NCBI GenBank assembly: GCA_030457025.1
Contig: JAKDSA010000012.1
Coordinates: 1-61,460 of the forward strand
Length of the DNA: 61,460 bases
Origin: Brevibacterium sp.
Lineage (GTDB): Bacteria; Actinomycetota; Actinomycetes; Actinomycetales; Brevibacteriaceae
Direction of reading: 5' to 3'
Positions 1 through 8,377 of this stretch are shown here, in pieces. Under the pieces are notes generated by a model. The model did not search any database. It was not told where the DNA came from and was given only the letters and a program-made list of their open reading frames with translations. Within the stretch, counting starts at the first letter, position 1. Every line of letters begins with the position of its first letter. Both the position numbers and the translations under genes were made by a program.

Positions 1-36
1 CTCCAGGACCACCTCTACTTTCCTATATCTGTTTTT

Positions 37-104
37 CCTCGACCGCCCCCCCCGGGGGGGCCCCCCCCCCCCCCGGGGGGGGCGCCCCCCCCCCCCCCCC
101 CCCA
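37..104. other. Alternating poly-C/poly-G runs, probable artefact
   Basis: The first bases hold consecutive homopolymer runs of C and G of about 7 to 21 bases each. They read as no protein family and look unlike the rest of the window. Positions 105-164 are ordinary high-GC sequence that leads into the 3' end of the AI-2E permease gene. I see no gene in 1-164; the best reading is low-quality sequence at a contig edge. Confidence 0.7.
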
Positions 105-164
105 CTTCTCGATTCACTGTGCTGCTGCGTTATTCACACTGCCACCCTGCCCACACGGGCCCAC

Positions 165-1523
165 TCATTCGGTTCGGCCTCCGCCCTTCGTCGAGTCATC
201 CTCGGTCGTCTCGACCGCAGCCTCGTGAATGGTGGTGTCGAGCTTGCCCTTCGCCCTCTGCAGCACGGCTGAGGCCTCATCCCCTTCACCGTCGGAGGGG
301 CCATTCGGATTCTTGGCTCGGACGATGTAGGTCACCACCGTGTTGAGGACGGCGACCATAGGGACCGCGAACAGCGCGCCGACGATGCCGAACAGGAAGC
401 CACCGCCGGTCACCGCGAGGATGACTGCCAGCGGGTGGACTGAAACGGCCTTGCCCATGAGGAAGGGCTGCAAGATCTGACTTTCGATCTGCTGCACGGC
501 GATGACCACGGCCAGCATGATAATGGCACTGACCGGGCCGCTGGAGACCAGGGCGACGATGATAGCCACGACACCCGAGGCGATCGCACCGACGACGGGG
601 ACGAACGAGGCCAGGAATACGAGCACTGTCAGCGGAATGACCAACGGGATCCCGAGGAACGCGGCACCGATGCCGATGCCGATGGCGTCGACACCGGCCA
701 CGAGGACCTGCACCCGCACGTACTGGACGAGGGTGGTCCAGCCACGCTCCGAGGCTCCGGTGGCGGTGGGCTGAGCCGGCAGCGGCAGCAGACGCATCAC
801 CCAGCGGAAGATCTTCTGGCCGTCATAGAGGAAGAAGAACGTCGCGAACAGGCACACCGCGGCGCCGGTGAGGAACGTGCCGACCGACGACGTTGCCTGC
901 AGGGCGCCGCCGAGGAGCTGGGAGCTGTTGTTCTGGAAGAAGTTCGTCGCCGTATCGATCGAGTCGTCGATATAACCGGAGACCGTCGACGCATCCAGAC
1001 CGAAGGGCCTGGTGGCCAACCAGTCGCTGATCCCGGAGAACCCGGTGATGACCTGGTCGACGAGGTCCGGCATACCCGAGTAGATCTGCTGGCCGACCAA
1101 GGTCAAGAGTCCCGAAACGACGACGATGAACCCGAGGAAGGCGGTGAGCGCGGCGACAACCCTGGGCAGGCCCTTCTGCACCATCCAGTTGGTGAACGGC
1201 GCCAGGAGTGCTGTGAGCAGGAGGGCGATGAGCACCGGCAGAACGACGCTCGAGATCTTCGCGAGCAACCAGAACGCGACGCCGACCCCGGCGAGCACAA
1301 GGAGCGAACGCCACGACCACGCTGCGGCGAGCTTCAAGCCTGGAGACACATATGGCACCGCCTCAGCTTCGATACGGCTGTGCGCGATCGCCTCGGCGCT
1401 GACATCCTCGCCTGGCGATGCCTGTGGTGAGGGCTTGGAACGACCGTCGTCACGGCCCCTGCGGAACGCGTCCCAGGCCCCACGGAACCGGTTCGGGGAT
1501 TGCTTCTTCTCTTCGTCTGACAT
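165..1523 (-). CDS. AI-2E family transporter / permease
   Basis: A 452-residue multi-pass membrane protein of the AI-2E exporter (PerM/YdiK, PF01594) family. A charged cytoplasmic N-terminus of about 80 residues is followed by the paired hydrophobic segments typical of the family, then a large polar region and a block of hydrophobic segments near residues 270-385. The charged C-terminal tail is rich in Glu, Asp and Lys. The family includes autoinducer-2 exporters and Na+/H+ antiporters, so the substrate here is unknown. I chose the start at 1523 (MSDEEKK), with GGAG just upstream, over an upstream in-frame start at 1562 that would add 13 unlikely residues. It is divergent from the SGNH-like gene. 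Confidence 0.85.
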   Translation of the reverse strand: MSDEEKKQSPNRFRGAWDAFRRGRDDGRSKPSPQASPGEDVSAEAIAHSRIEAEAVPYVSPGLKLAAAWSWRSLLVLAGVGVAFWLLAKISSVVLPVLIALLLTALLAPFTNWMVQKGLPRVVAALTAFLGFIVVVSGLLTLVGQQIYSGMPDLVDQVITGFSGISDWLATRPFGLDASTVSGYIDDSIDTATNFFQNNSSQLLGGALQATSSVGTFLTGAAVCLFATFFFLYDGQKIFRWVMRLLPLPAQPTATGASERGWTTLVQYVRVQVLVAGVDAIGIGIGAAFLGIPLVIPLTVLVFLASFVPVVGAIASGVVAIIVALVSSGPVSAIIMLAVVIAVQQIESQILQPFLMGKAVSVHPLAVILAVTGGGFLFGIVGALFAVPMVAVLNTVVTYIVRAKNPNGPSDGEGDEASAVLQRAKGKLDTTIHEAAVETTEDDSTKGGGRTE

Positions 1524-1588
1524 AACTCCACAATAGTTGTTGGGAGGCTCGGGGAAGTGCAATGATGACGGTTAAGGGAGGGAGTTTC

Positions 1589-2539
1589 GTGGGAAAACGC
1601 ATGCTGTACACCTTGGCGACCATGACCGGCACCGCCGTGGGCGTCGGCGCGTCGGCCGTCGGCCTCCTCCGCCATCAGGCCGGCGCACTGCGCAGAGCGT
1701 TCGACGATGACACTCGCCGTTCGTATTCCACCTTCGCCGAGGCGGTCGCTCCCCCACGCAACTATGATGATGAGGACTCCGCCGCCCTGGCGATCATCGG
1801 GGACTCCTGGCTCTGCGGTATCGATGTCGAGGACCCAGCACTGGCTCCGCCGAATCTCGTCGCCCGGGGGCTTGCTCGCATCCTCGGCACTACGGTGCGG
1901 GTCCAGTCCACCGCACGGCCCTCAGCCCTGTCCGAGGATCTGCCGCGCCAGGTCGATGAGATCCTGCGCTCCGCATGGCTCTCGCGTCAGCTTTCCGAAG
2001 CGTGGACCGACGAGCGTCGATTTGCGATCATCTCCATCGGCACCGGCGACATCATCCACCCGATTCACGGCACCATCGGCATCCCCGTGCTCAACCAAGC
2101 GATCAATCGGCTGCAACGGGAGGGCAGGTACACAGTATTCGTCATCGTCTGCCCCAACCTCGGCGGTCTTCCAGGTCTGCGGGATCCGCTCAAGACGTCC
2201 TTGCGTCGGACCTCGCGTGTGCTCGCCGGCTCGCAGTGGCTGGCTGCTCTGGCCGCGCGCGCCACCCCGCTGCGGGCCACGAATTCGCTGAGCGGGACCA
2301 CCCGGAAATCACTGCTCAATAAGTCTGGGCGCTTCCCCAGCACCCTGGGCTATGCCCAGCTGTCCTCGACGGTTCTCGCGGCCATCGCCGATCGGATCGA
2401 GGCTCCCATCGAAGTCGACCGCAGCCTCGACATCCCCGAAAAGGGAGAGGCAGCGCGCAGACCCGCCCCCGCACCACGGTCCGAGACGAAGCCTGAGACC
2501 AGTGTCGGTCCTGCCCTCGAACCCGAGGAAGCCTCATGA
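1589..2539 (+). CDS. SGNH/GDSL-like hydrolase family protein
   Basis: A 316-residue protein with a hydrophobic N-terminal segment (about residues 5-27) that could be a signal anchor. A GDSWLCG motif at residues 71-77 resembles block I of SGNH/GDSL hydrolases, with Ser-73 as putative nucleophile; GTGDI further on could stand for the Gly-x-Asn block. The C-terminal 50 residues are a Pro/Glu-rich tail. A GTG at 1589 with a strong GGGAGGGAG ribosome site fits better than ATG at 1562. The stop overlaps the maf start (ATGA), so the two are probably co-translated. Substrate unknown; the enzyme call rests on motif resemblance only. Confidence 0.6.
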   Translation: MGKRMLYTLATMTGTAVGVGASAVGLLRHQAGALRRAFDDDTRRSYSTFAEAVAPPRNYDDEDSAALAIIGDSWLCGIDVEDPALAPPNLVARGLARILGTTVRVQSTARPSALSEDLPRQVDEILRSAWLSRQLSEAWTDERRFAIISIGTGDIIHPIHGTIGIPVLNQAINRLQREGRYTVFVIVCPNLGGLPGLRDPLKTSLRRTSRVLAGSQWLAALAARATPLRATNSLSGTTRKSLLNKSGRFPSTLGYAQLSSTVLAAIADRIEAPIEVDRSLDIPEKGEAARRPAPAPRSETKPETSVGPALEPEEAS

Positions 2540-3204
2540 TCCCTGTCGTGCTGGCTTCACAGTCCCCTGCCCGCCGACAGATCCTCACAGCAGCGGGAAT
2601 CGACCCGGTCGTCATCGTCTCCGAGGTCGATGAGCCGGCCATCGAGTCAACCTTCGAGGGCTCCGTGGCAGATCTCACCACGGCGCTGTCCGAGGCCAAG
2701 GCGCGCGCCGTCGTCGACAGAGTGCTCGCTTCCTGTCCTGCGCCGCTGGCCACAGCGGATACCGCTGTGATCATCGCCGGGGACTCGCTGCTCGAACATG
2801 GTGGGCGAGCGATCGGCAAGCCCGGCACGGCCGAGCGCACCCGCGAGGTGTGGGCGGACATCGCTGGAGCGTGGACAGCCCTGCACACGGGCCACACGAT
2901 CGCTGTCATCAAGCGCCCCAGCACATCAACAGCGAACTTCGAGCTCGTCGACGTCCGCTCCCAGCGATCAACGACCTCGGTGCTCATCGGCGAACCCACT
3001 CCTGAGGAGCTCGAGGCATACATCGCCACAGAGGAGCCCTTCCACGTGGCCGGCGCCTTGACCATCGACGGGTACGGCGGGGCCTTCGTCGAGCGCCTTG
3101 TCGGCGACCATCTCACCGTCCTCGGTCTCAGTCTCCCCGTGGTCCGTGATGTGGTCCGCGACGCGGGCCTGTTCTGGCCCGATCTCTGGTCACCACGCGA
3201 GTAG
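2536..3204 (+). CDS. maf: Maf family nucleotide pyrophosphatase
   Basis: A 222-residue Maf/Ham1-fold protein. The N-terminal ASQSPARRQIL signature (residues 7-17) and the central acidic and lysine residues (AGDSLLE, GKPGT) match the Maf pyrophosphatases that hydrolyse non-canonical or modified NTPs to NMPs. Usual length for the family is about 190-220. It starts inside the end of the SGNH-like gene (ATGA) and is followed by an intrinsic terminator at 3226-3262, which separates it from accA3. In M. tuberculosis maf and accA3 are also near neighbours (known synteny, recalled). Confidence 0.92.
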   Translation: MIPVVLASQSPARRQILTAAGIDPVVIVSEVDEPAIESTFEGSVADLTTALSEAKARAVVDRVLASCPAPLATADTAVIIAGDSLLEHGGRAIGKPGTAERTREVWADIAGAWTALHTGHTIAVIKRPSTSTANFELVDVRSQRSTTSVLIGEPTPEELEAYIATEEPFHVAGALTIDGYGGAFVERLVGDHLTVLGLSLPVVRDVVRDAGLFWPDLWSPRE

Positions 3205-3225
3205 GATCGCTGAGTGCAGACGAAC

Positions 3226-3262
3226 ACGCCCGAAGCCGTTGAAGTTTTCGGCGGGCGTTTTT
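3226..3262 (+). terminator. Rho-independent terminator after maf
   Basis: ACGCCCG at 3226-3232 pairs with CGGGCGT at 3252-3258, and five T residues follow (3258-3262). This is one of the few hairpins in the window with a real T-tract. It lies 22 bases after the maf stop and upstream of the accA3 start, so it should end the SGNH-maf transcript. Confidence 0.75.
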
Positions 3263-3327
3263 ATCGCTCAGCTACAAACGCTTGGTGCCGATCTCTAAAT
3301 TGTTCTGTGATCATACAAAGGAGCGCC

Positions 3328-5136
3328 ATGACCACAGTTCTCCCCGAACAGTCGCCTGCACCGCTGCACACCCGTGTGCCCACAGCTGCTGTCCGCCGCG
3401 TCCTCATCGCCAATCGCGGTGAGATCGCCCTGCGCATCATCCGCGCGGCACACGACCTGGGTGTCAGGGCCGTCGCCGTCTACACCCGTGCGGATTCCGA
3501 CGCCGATTTCGTGCACCTGGCCGACGACGCATGGCTTCTCGACGGCACCGGTCCCGGGGAGACCTACCTCGACATCGAGAAGATCCTCGCCCTGGCCAAA
3601 CGCTCAGGTGCCGATGCGGTCCACCCCGGCTATGGCTATCTGGCCGAGAATGCACTGTTCGCTCAGGCCGTGATCGATGCCGGTCTGACCTGGGTCGGTC
3701 CTCCGCCGTCCGCGATCGAGCTCCTCGGAGACAAGTCCGGAGCTCGCGAGGTCGCCGAGGCCGTCTCTGCTCCCGTCGCCCCTGGTTCCGACGGTGCCGT
3801 TGCAGATCTGTCAGAAGCTGCCGAGATCGCACAGCGGATCGGCTATCCCATTGTCATCAAAGCCGTCCACGGTGGCGGCGGACGCGGGTTCCGTGCCTGT
3901 GCCGCAGCCGAGGACCTCGAAGGCGCCTACACCGCGGCCACCCGTGAAGCCCGCAGCGCCTTCGGTCGCGGCGAATGCCTCATCGAGAAGCAGATCGTGC
4001 GTCCGCGCCACATCGAGACCCAGTGTCTTGCCGATGCCCACGGAGATGTGCAGGTCCTGTCCACCCGCGACTGCTCCCTGCAGCGGCGCAACCAGAAAAT
4101 CGTGGAGGAGGCCCCGGCGCCTTTTCTCAGTGCCGAACAGGAGCGCATCGTCACCGAGGCCTCGATCCGGGTCCTCGCCCATGTCGGTTATGTGGGTGCG
4201 GCCACCTGTGAGTTCCTCCTGGGCACCGACGGCACGATCATCTTCATGGAAGCCAACGCGCGGATCCAAGTCGAGCACACTGTGACAGAAGAGGTCACGG
4301 GCGTCGACCTCGTCGCCTGGCAGCTGCGCATCGCCTCGGGAGAGCACCTGCCGGAGACGTTCCCGCAGGTCCGCGGCCACTCCATCCAGTTCCGGATCAA
4401 CGCCGAAGACCCCACCACCTACTTCCCGGCCACAGGCACTGTGAAGAACCACCGCGCGCCCGCTGGGCCGGGCGTGCGCTTGGACTCAGGCATCGGCGAA
4501 GGCAGCGTCGTCGGCACCGACTTCGATCCGATGCTGGCCAAGCTCATCGTCACCGGCGGCGACAGGGACCAGGCTCTGGCCCGCGCCCGTCGGGCCTTGG
4601 ACGAGTACCGCATCGAGGGCGTATCGACACTGCTTCCACTCCACCGCGTCCTCGTCGCTGAGAAGGCCTTCGCCCAGGACTTCGAGGTCTGGACAACATG
4701 GCTCGAGACCGCATTCGTCAATCCACTCGCCGACCCGCAACCAGGAGATCAGATGAGCACAGCAACCGACAGTTTCAGTGTTGTCGTCGAGGTCGACGGC
4801 CGGCGGATGACCGTTTCAGTCCCGAAGGACGTCATCTCCGACCTCGGGCATGTTCCCAGCCCGAGCGTGCCGCGCCGCAAGCGCAGCCTCAGCCGCAAGG
4901 GTGCGCAGTTGGCCGACGATTCGAACTCGCTCAACGCGCCCATGCAGGGCACGATCGTGTCGGTGGCCGTCAGCACCGGCGACACGGTCGAAGCCGGTGA
5001 CACCCTGGCCGTGATCGAGGCGATGAAGATGGAGCAGCCGCTCAAGGCCGGCCATTCCGGAACCGTCTCCGAGGTGCTCGTCGACACCGGCGTCTCGGTG
5101 AGGTCGGGAGAGCCGATCATCCGCTTCGCCGCCTGA
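3328..5136 (+). CDS. accA3: Acetyl/propionyl-CoA carboxylase alpha subunit (biotin carboxylase + BCCP)
   Basis: A 602-residue fusion of biotin carboxylase and biotin carboxyl carrier. After a ~20-residue leader, the carboxylase N-domain begins at RRVLIANRGEIALRII; the ATP-grasp domain has the glycine-rich loop HGGGGRGFR and the EANARIQVEHTVTE catalytic stretch. The C-terminal biotinyl domain has the AMKMEQ motif with biotinylated Lys-567. It supplies carboxybiotin to acyl-CoA carboxylase beta subunits (not in this window) for malonyl- and methylmalonyl-CoA synthesis. The ATG at 3328 has an AAAGGAG site five bases upstream; a GTG at 3214 would lie before the maf terminator and adds non-homologous residues. 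Its end is 8 bases from the convergent sigma gene. Confidence 0.95.
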   Translation: MTTVLPEQSPAPLHTRVPTAAVRRVLIANRGEIALRIIRAAHDLGVRAVAVYTRADSDADFVHLADDAWLLDGTGPGETYLDIEKILALAKRSGADAVHPGYGYLAENALFAQAVIDAGLTWVGPPPSAIELLGDKSGAREVAEAVSAPVAPGSDGAVADLSEAAEIAQRIGYPIVIKAVHGGGGRGFRACAAAEDLEGAYTAATREARSAFGRGECLIEKQIVRPRHIETQCLADAHGDVQVLSTRDCSLQRRNQKIVEEAPAPFLSAEQERIVTEASIRVLAHVGYVGAATCEFLLGTDGTIIFMEANARIQVEHTVTEEVTGVDLVAWQLRIASGEHLPETFPQVRGHSIQFRINAEDPTTYFPATGTVKNHRAPAGPGVRLDSGIGEGSVVGTDFDPMLAKLIVTGGDRDQALARARRALDEYRIEGVSTLLPLHRVLVAEKAFAQDFEVWTTWLETAFVNPLADPQPGDQMSTATDSFSVVVEVDGRRMTVSVPKDVISDLGHVPSPSVPRRKRSLSRKGAQLADDSNSLNAPMQGTIVSVAVSTGDTVEAGDTLAVIEAMKMEQPLKAGHSGTVSEVLVDTGVSVRSGEPIIRFAA

Positions 5137-5144
5137 GGCCGAGG

Positions 5145-6428
5145 TCAGGACAGCAGGTCCCTGATCTGGTCCTCGATGTACTCGGACTCGGCATCATTGC
5201 CGGGGCAGTCCAGAGCCTCCCTGAAGGCCGCCTCGGCGTGGTCGGGCATCTGTGACTCACTGAGAGTGATGGCCCGTGCGATGTGGAAGGGCCGGTAGCC
5301 TGACAGCCTCGGATCCGTCGCCAGTTCCTCGAGTGCGCTCAGCCCCGCTTTCGGGCCCTTCGCCTTCCCGATCGCCACGGCCCGGTTGAGTGCCACAACG
5401 GGGCTCGGCTCCATTCTCGAGAGAATGCTGTAGAGGACGAGGATCTGCTCCCAATCCGTCTCCGAGTAGGTGGCGGCTTCGGCATGCAGTGCCGCGATCG
5501 CAGCCTGCACGGTATACGGACCGGCCTCGGTTTCTCCTGCCGCAGTCAGCGCCAGCCCTAATCCTTCGGCGATGAGCCTCGAATCCCAGAGGCTGCGGTC
5601 CTGCTCGGTCAGGGGCACGGGTGCGCCGTCGGCATCGGTTCGTGCCGGTGCTCGTGCTCGGGTGAGCAGCAGCAGCGACAGCAGCCCTCTGGCTTCGGTC
5701 TTCGTCGGCAGCAGTCCGACGAGCAGTCGCGTCAGCGCGATAGCCTCCTCCTGCAGATCGGTTCTGTTGTGGGAGGCACCGCTGGTCGGTGTGAAACCCT
5801 GGGTGAAGATGAGATAGACGACGCGCAGGACCCCGGGAAGACGTTCATGCAGCTGCTCCGGCGTAGGTGTGCCGAAGGGAATCCCCGTCGTGGTGATCCG
5901 CCTCTTGGCTCGGACGATGCGCTGCTGCATGGTCGTCGTGTCCACGAGGAACGCTGCGGCGACCTCGGCCGTGCTCAGACCGGCCAGGAAGCGCAGGATG
6001 AGGGCGATCCTCTCCCGTTCGTGCAGCGTCGGGTGTGAGCAGGTGAAGAACAGACTCAGGCGTTCATCTCCGATGTCTGCCGTGCTCAGCTCCTCGCCGA
6101 GGCGGTCAGAGTGATCCGAATGATCGCCGCGGCTGAGCTCAGACTCGATCCTCAGTCCGGCGAGGTGGCGTGCCTTCGCCGCATCGGAGCGGATGATGTC
6201 AAGTGCCCGGTTCCTCGCAGTCGTCATCAGCCACGCCTGCGGGTTCTTCGGCACACCTCGCAGGGTCCACGTCTCCAGGGCTCGAACCATGGCCTCTTGG
6301 AGTACGTCCTCGGCAAGGTCGAGATCGTGGAATCTGCCTGCCAGTGCCGCCAGCAGCCGCCCGCGGTCCTCGGCACCGATCGAGTGGAGGAGCCGGGCGA
6401 CTGCCGAAGGTTCGACGTCGGAGACCAT
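5145..6428 (-). CDS. ECF42-type RNA polymerase sigma factor with C-terminal helical domain
   Basis: A 427-residue sigma-70 family protein. The first ~180 residues hold sigma region 2 (DLAEDVLQEAMVRALETW, then NPQAWLMTTARNRALD) and region 4 (HERERIALILRFLAGLSTAE). The remaining ~240 residues are the long helical, TPR-like extension (EEAIALTRLL, then YTVQAAIAALHAEA, VALNRAVA) that defines ECF group 42. No anti-sigma factor is adjacent, as is usual for this group. The ATG at 6428 overlaps the TGA of the YciI/DGPF gene by one base, so the two are coupled. An upstream in-frame start at 6494 would lie inside that gene. The true stimulus is unknown. Confidence 0.9.
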   Translation of the reverse strand: MVSDVEPSAVARLLHSIGAEDRGRLLAALAGRFHDLDLAEDVLQEAMVRALETWTLRGVPKNPQAWLMTTARNRALDIIRSDAAKARHLAGLRIESELSRGDHSDHSDRLGEELSTADIGDERLSLFFTCSHPTLHERERIALILRFLAGLSTAEVAAAFLVDTTTMQQRIVRAKRRITTTGIPFGTPTPEQLHERLPGVLRVVYLIFTQGFTPTSGASHNRTDLQEEAIALTRLLVGLLPTKTEARGLLSLLLLTRARAPARTDADGAPVPLTEQDRSLWDSRLIAEGLGLALTAAGETEAGPYTVQAAIAALHAEAATYSETDWEQILVLYSILSRMEPSPVVALNRAVAIGKAKGPKAGLSALEELATDPRLSGYRPFHIARAITLSESQMPDHAEAAFREALDCPGNDAESEYIEDQIRDLLS

Positions 6429-6769
6429 CAGTAGTCGGCGATCGGCCGTATCTCGATGTGTCCGAGTGCGGCGCCAGGGCTCTTCTTCGCCCATGCGATT
6501 GCCTCGTCGACATCGGCCACTTCGATGACGTAGCTGCCGCCGACGAATTCACCGCTCTCTGCGAACGGACCCGATGTCACCATCGCACCAGCCGTGGTGG
6601 TGCTCACGCGGACTGCGGTTTCGGGTCCCTCGAGGGCGAATCCGCCGACCACGATCCCGGCCTCGTTGATCTCCTGGTCAAACGCCATGAATGCGCGGGG
6701 GTCAGGCCCCTCATCGGCGCCGCATTCAGCATCGCCGGGATGTCCCATGAGCAGAAGTGCGTACTTCAT
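6428..6769 (-). CDS. YciI/DGPF-domain protein, ECF42 partner
   Basis: A 113-residue YCII-related (PF03795) protein with a ferredoxin-like fold. It begins MKYALLLMG and ends with the ASP-type GHIEIRPIADY. DGPF proteins are the conserved genomic partners and regulon members of ECF42 sigma factors (established for Streptomyces venezuelae). The family DGPF signature is read here as SGPFAES near residue 66. It has a good GGGAGAGAG ribosome site, overlaps the sigma gene by one base, and lies about 70 bases downstream of a match to the ECF42 promoter. Biochemical role unknown. Confidence 0.9.
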   Translation of the reverse strand: MKYALLLMGHPGDAECGADEGPDPRAFMAFDQEINEAGIVVGGFALEGPETAVRVSTTTAGAMVTSGPFAESGEFVGGSYVIEVADVDEAIAWAKKSPGAALGHIEIRPIADY

Positions 6770-6838
6770 TTCTCTCTCCCTGCGTCAGGTGCCCAGCATC
6801 CGCTGAGCACGTCAAGCGAAGGTGCTTGACACTATCCT

Positions 6839-6865
6839 GACGGGTGAGCGGCAGCGATATCGACA
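6839..6865 (-). promoter_or_regulatory. Candidate ECF42-dependent promoter
   Basis: Read on the minus strand, TGTCGA (6865-6860) is followed after exactly 17 bases by CGTC (6842-6839). This matches the published ECF42 consensus as I recall it (TGTCGA at -35, CGA/TC at -10). It lies upstream of the YciI/DGPF-sigma pair and would leave a leader of about 60 bases. It implies that the sigma factor activates its own operon. Confidence 0.7.
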
Positions 6866-6885
6866 GTTGGGAAGGAAAAACTTTT

Positions 6886-8304
6886 CTACAGGTGTCGGTG
6901 CAGCTGCCGTGATGCCTCGGTCAAGGACCCGCTCACCGAGGGGTAGACGACGAACGACGCCGACAGCTGATCGACGGTCAGACGATTCTCCACAGCCATG
7001 GTGATCGGCAGAATCAGCTCACTGGCACGAGGGCCGACGACGACTCCACCGAGAATCGAACCCGAACCTCGGCGGGCGAAGAGCTTGACGAATCCGTCCT
7101 CGATGCCCAACATCTTGGCCCGGGGATTCGTGTCCAGAGGAAGCATGACCGTATCGATGTCCGTAGAGTTCTCTCGGTAGTCCTGCTGGGTGAACCCGAC
7201 GGTCGCGATCTCCGGGGCCGTGAACACGTTCGAGGCTACGTGACCCTGCTTCAACGGCTGAACGGCATCCCCGAGCGCATGGAACATCGCAATTCGGCCC
7301 TGCATCGCGGCCACCGAGGCCAGAGGAAACACACCGGTGCAGTCACCGGCAGCATAGACACCGGAGCGGGACGTGCGCGAAACTCCGTCGACCTTGATAT
7401 GACCGGACTCTCTGACCTTGATCTTGGCAGCGCTCAGGCCCAGACCTTCGGTGTTCGGGATGGAACCGACCGCCATCAGACAGTGGGATCCCTCAACCCG
7501 ACGTCCATCGGACAGGACGACTTCGACGCCGTTCTCGGTGCGCGTGACCGAGTCCGCACGCGAGCGGGAGAGGACGTTCATGCCCTTATTGCGGAAGACG
7601 AACTCCAACACGTCGGCAGCATCCTCGTCCTGCCCCGGCAGGACCTTCTCACGGGAGGAGACCAGAGTGACCTTCGTGCCCAGTGCGCGGTAGGCGGACG
7701 CGAACTCCGCACCGGTGACTCCGGAACCAACGACGATGAGGTGCTCGGGCAACTCGTCGAGGCCGTAGAGCTGTGTCCAGGTGAGAATACGCTCGCCGTC
7801 CGGCTTCGCCGAGTCGAGCTCACGTGGATGAGAGCCCACCGACAGAAGGATCGTCGACGCTTCGAGCGTGTACTCGGTGCCGCCGTCCTCGACGACATCA
7901 ACATGGTCGCGGTCGGCCAGGGTCGCGGTTCCCCGGATCACCTTGACGCCGGCGCGGACCAGGCCTTCATAGATGTCATTGGCCTGAGCGTCGGCCAGGG
8001 ACAGAATGCGCTTGTTGACCGCATTGAGGTCTGCGACGACCGTATCGCTGTCATCGCCCTCGCTGTCGCAGATGCGGATACCCAGACTGTCGGAACGGGC
8101 GATCTCTTCCATCATCTCCGCTGTGGCGATGAGCGATTTCGAGGGAACGACATCGGTGAGGACAGCGGCCCCACCACAGCGGTTGCGCTCGATGAGCATC
8201 ACATCCGCGCCCAGTTGGGCAGCGACCAGCGCGGCTTCGTATCCGCCGGGGCCACCGCCGATGATGACGACTCGATCTGCAGTGGATTCAAATTCAGTGT
8301 TCAC
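6886..8304 (-). CDS. lpdA: LpdA-like NAD(P)H-quinone dehydrogenase (flavoprotein disulfide reductase family)
   Basis: A 472-residue FAD protein. The FAD-binding motif VVIIGGGPGGYEAALVA is at residues 12-28, the NAD-binding motif VVGSGVTGAEFA is in the middle, and the second FAD contact VYAAGDCTG follows. At the place of the redox CxxxxC motif the protein reads GGAAVLTDVVPSK (residues 44-56): both catalytic cysteines are absent. This matches the mycobacterial LpdA/Rv3303c branch, which reduces quinones rather than lipoamide. It is therefore not a dihydrolipoamide dehydrogenase of a 2-oxoacid complex. The start is GTG at 8304 with GAGAGGA upstream. It follows the carbonic-anhydrase-like gene on the same strand. 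Confidence 0.88.
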   Translation of the reverse strand: MNTEFESTADRVVIIGGGPGGYEAALVAAQLGADVMLIERNRCGGAAVLTDVVPSKSLIATAEMMEEIARSDSLGIRICDSEGDDSDTVVADLNAVNKRILSLADAQANDIYEGLVRAGVKVIRGTATLADRDHVDVVEDGGTEYTLEASTILLSVGSHPRELDSAKPDGERILTWTQLYGLDELPEHLIVVGSGVTGAEFASAYRALGTKVTLVSSREKVLPGQDEDAADVLEFVFRNKGMNVLSRSRADSVTRTENGVEVVLSDGRRVEGSHCLMAVGSIPNTEGLGLSAAKIKVRESGHIKVDGVSRTSRSGVYAAGDCTGVFPLASVAAMQGRIAMFHALGDAVQPLKQGHVASNVFTAPEIATVGFTQQDYRENSTDIDTVMLPLDTNPRAKMLGIEDGFVKLFARRGSGSILGGVVVGPRASELILPITMAVENRLTVDQLSASFVVYPSVSGSLTEASRQLHRHL

Positions 8305-8377
8305 AGTGCAATCCTCTCAAATAGGCGACGACAGGGCGAATGACTCCCCACAGCGCGAGGGAGAGTGACACAGCTGA

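Noticed and set aside
119..346. 75-residue plus-strand reading frame at the left edge
   Set aside because: It overlaps the AI-2E permease end on the opposite strand, has Arg/Ser/Pro-rich shadow composition and matches no family.
3214..3327. N-terminal extension of accA3 from GTG 3214
   Set aside because: It would run through the maf terminator and adds 38 residues unlike biotin carboxylases; ATG at 3328 has a strong ribosome site.
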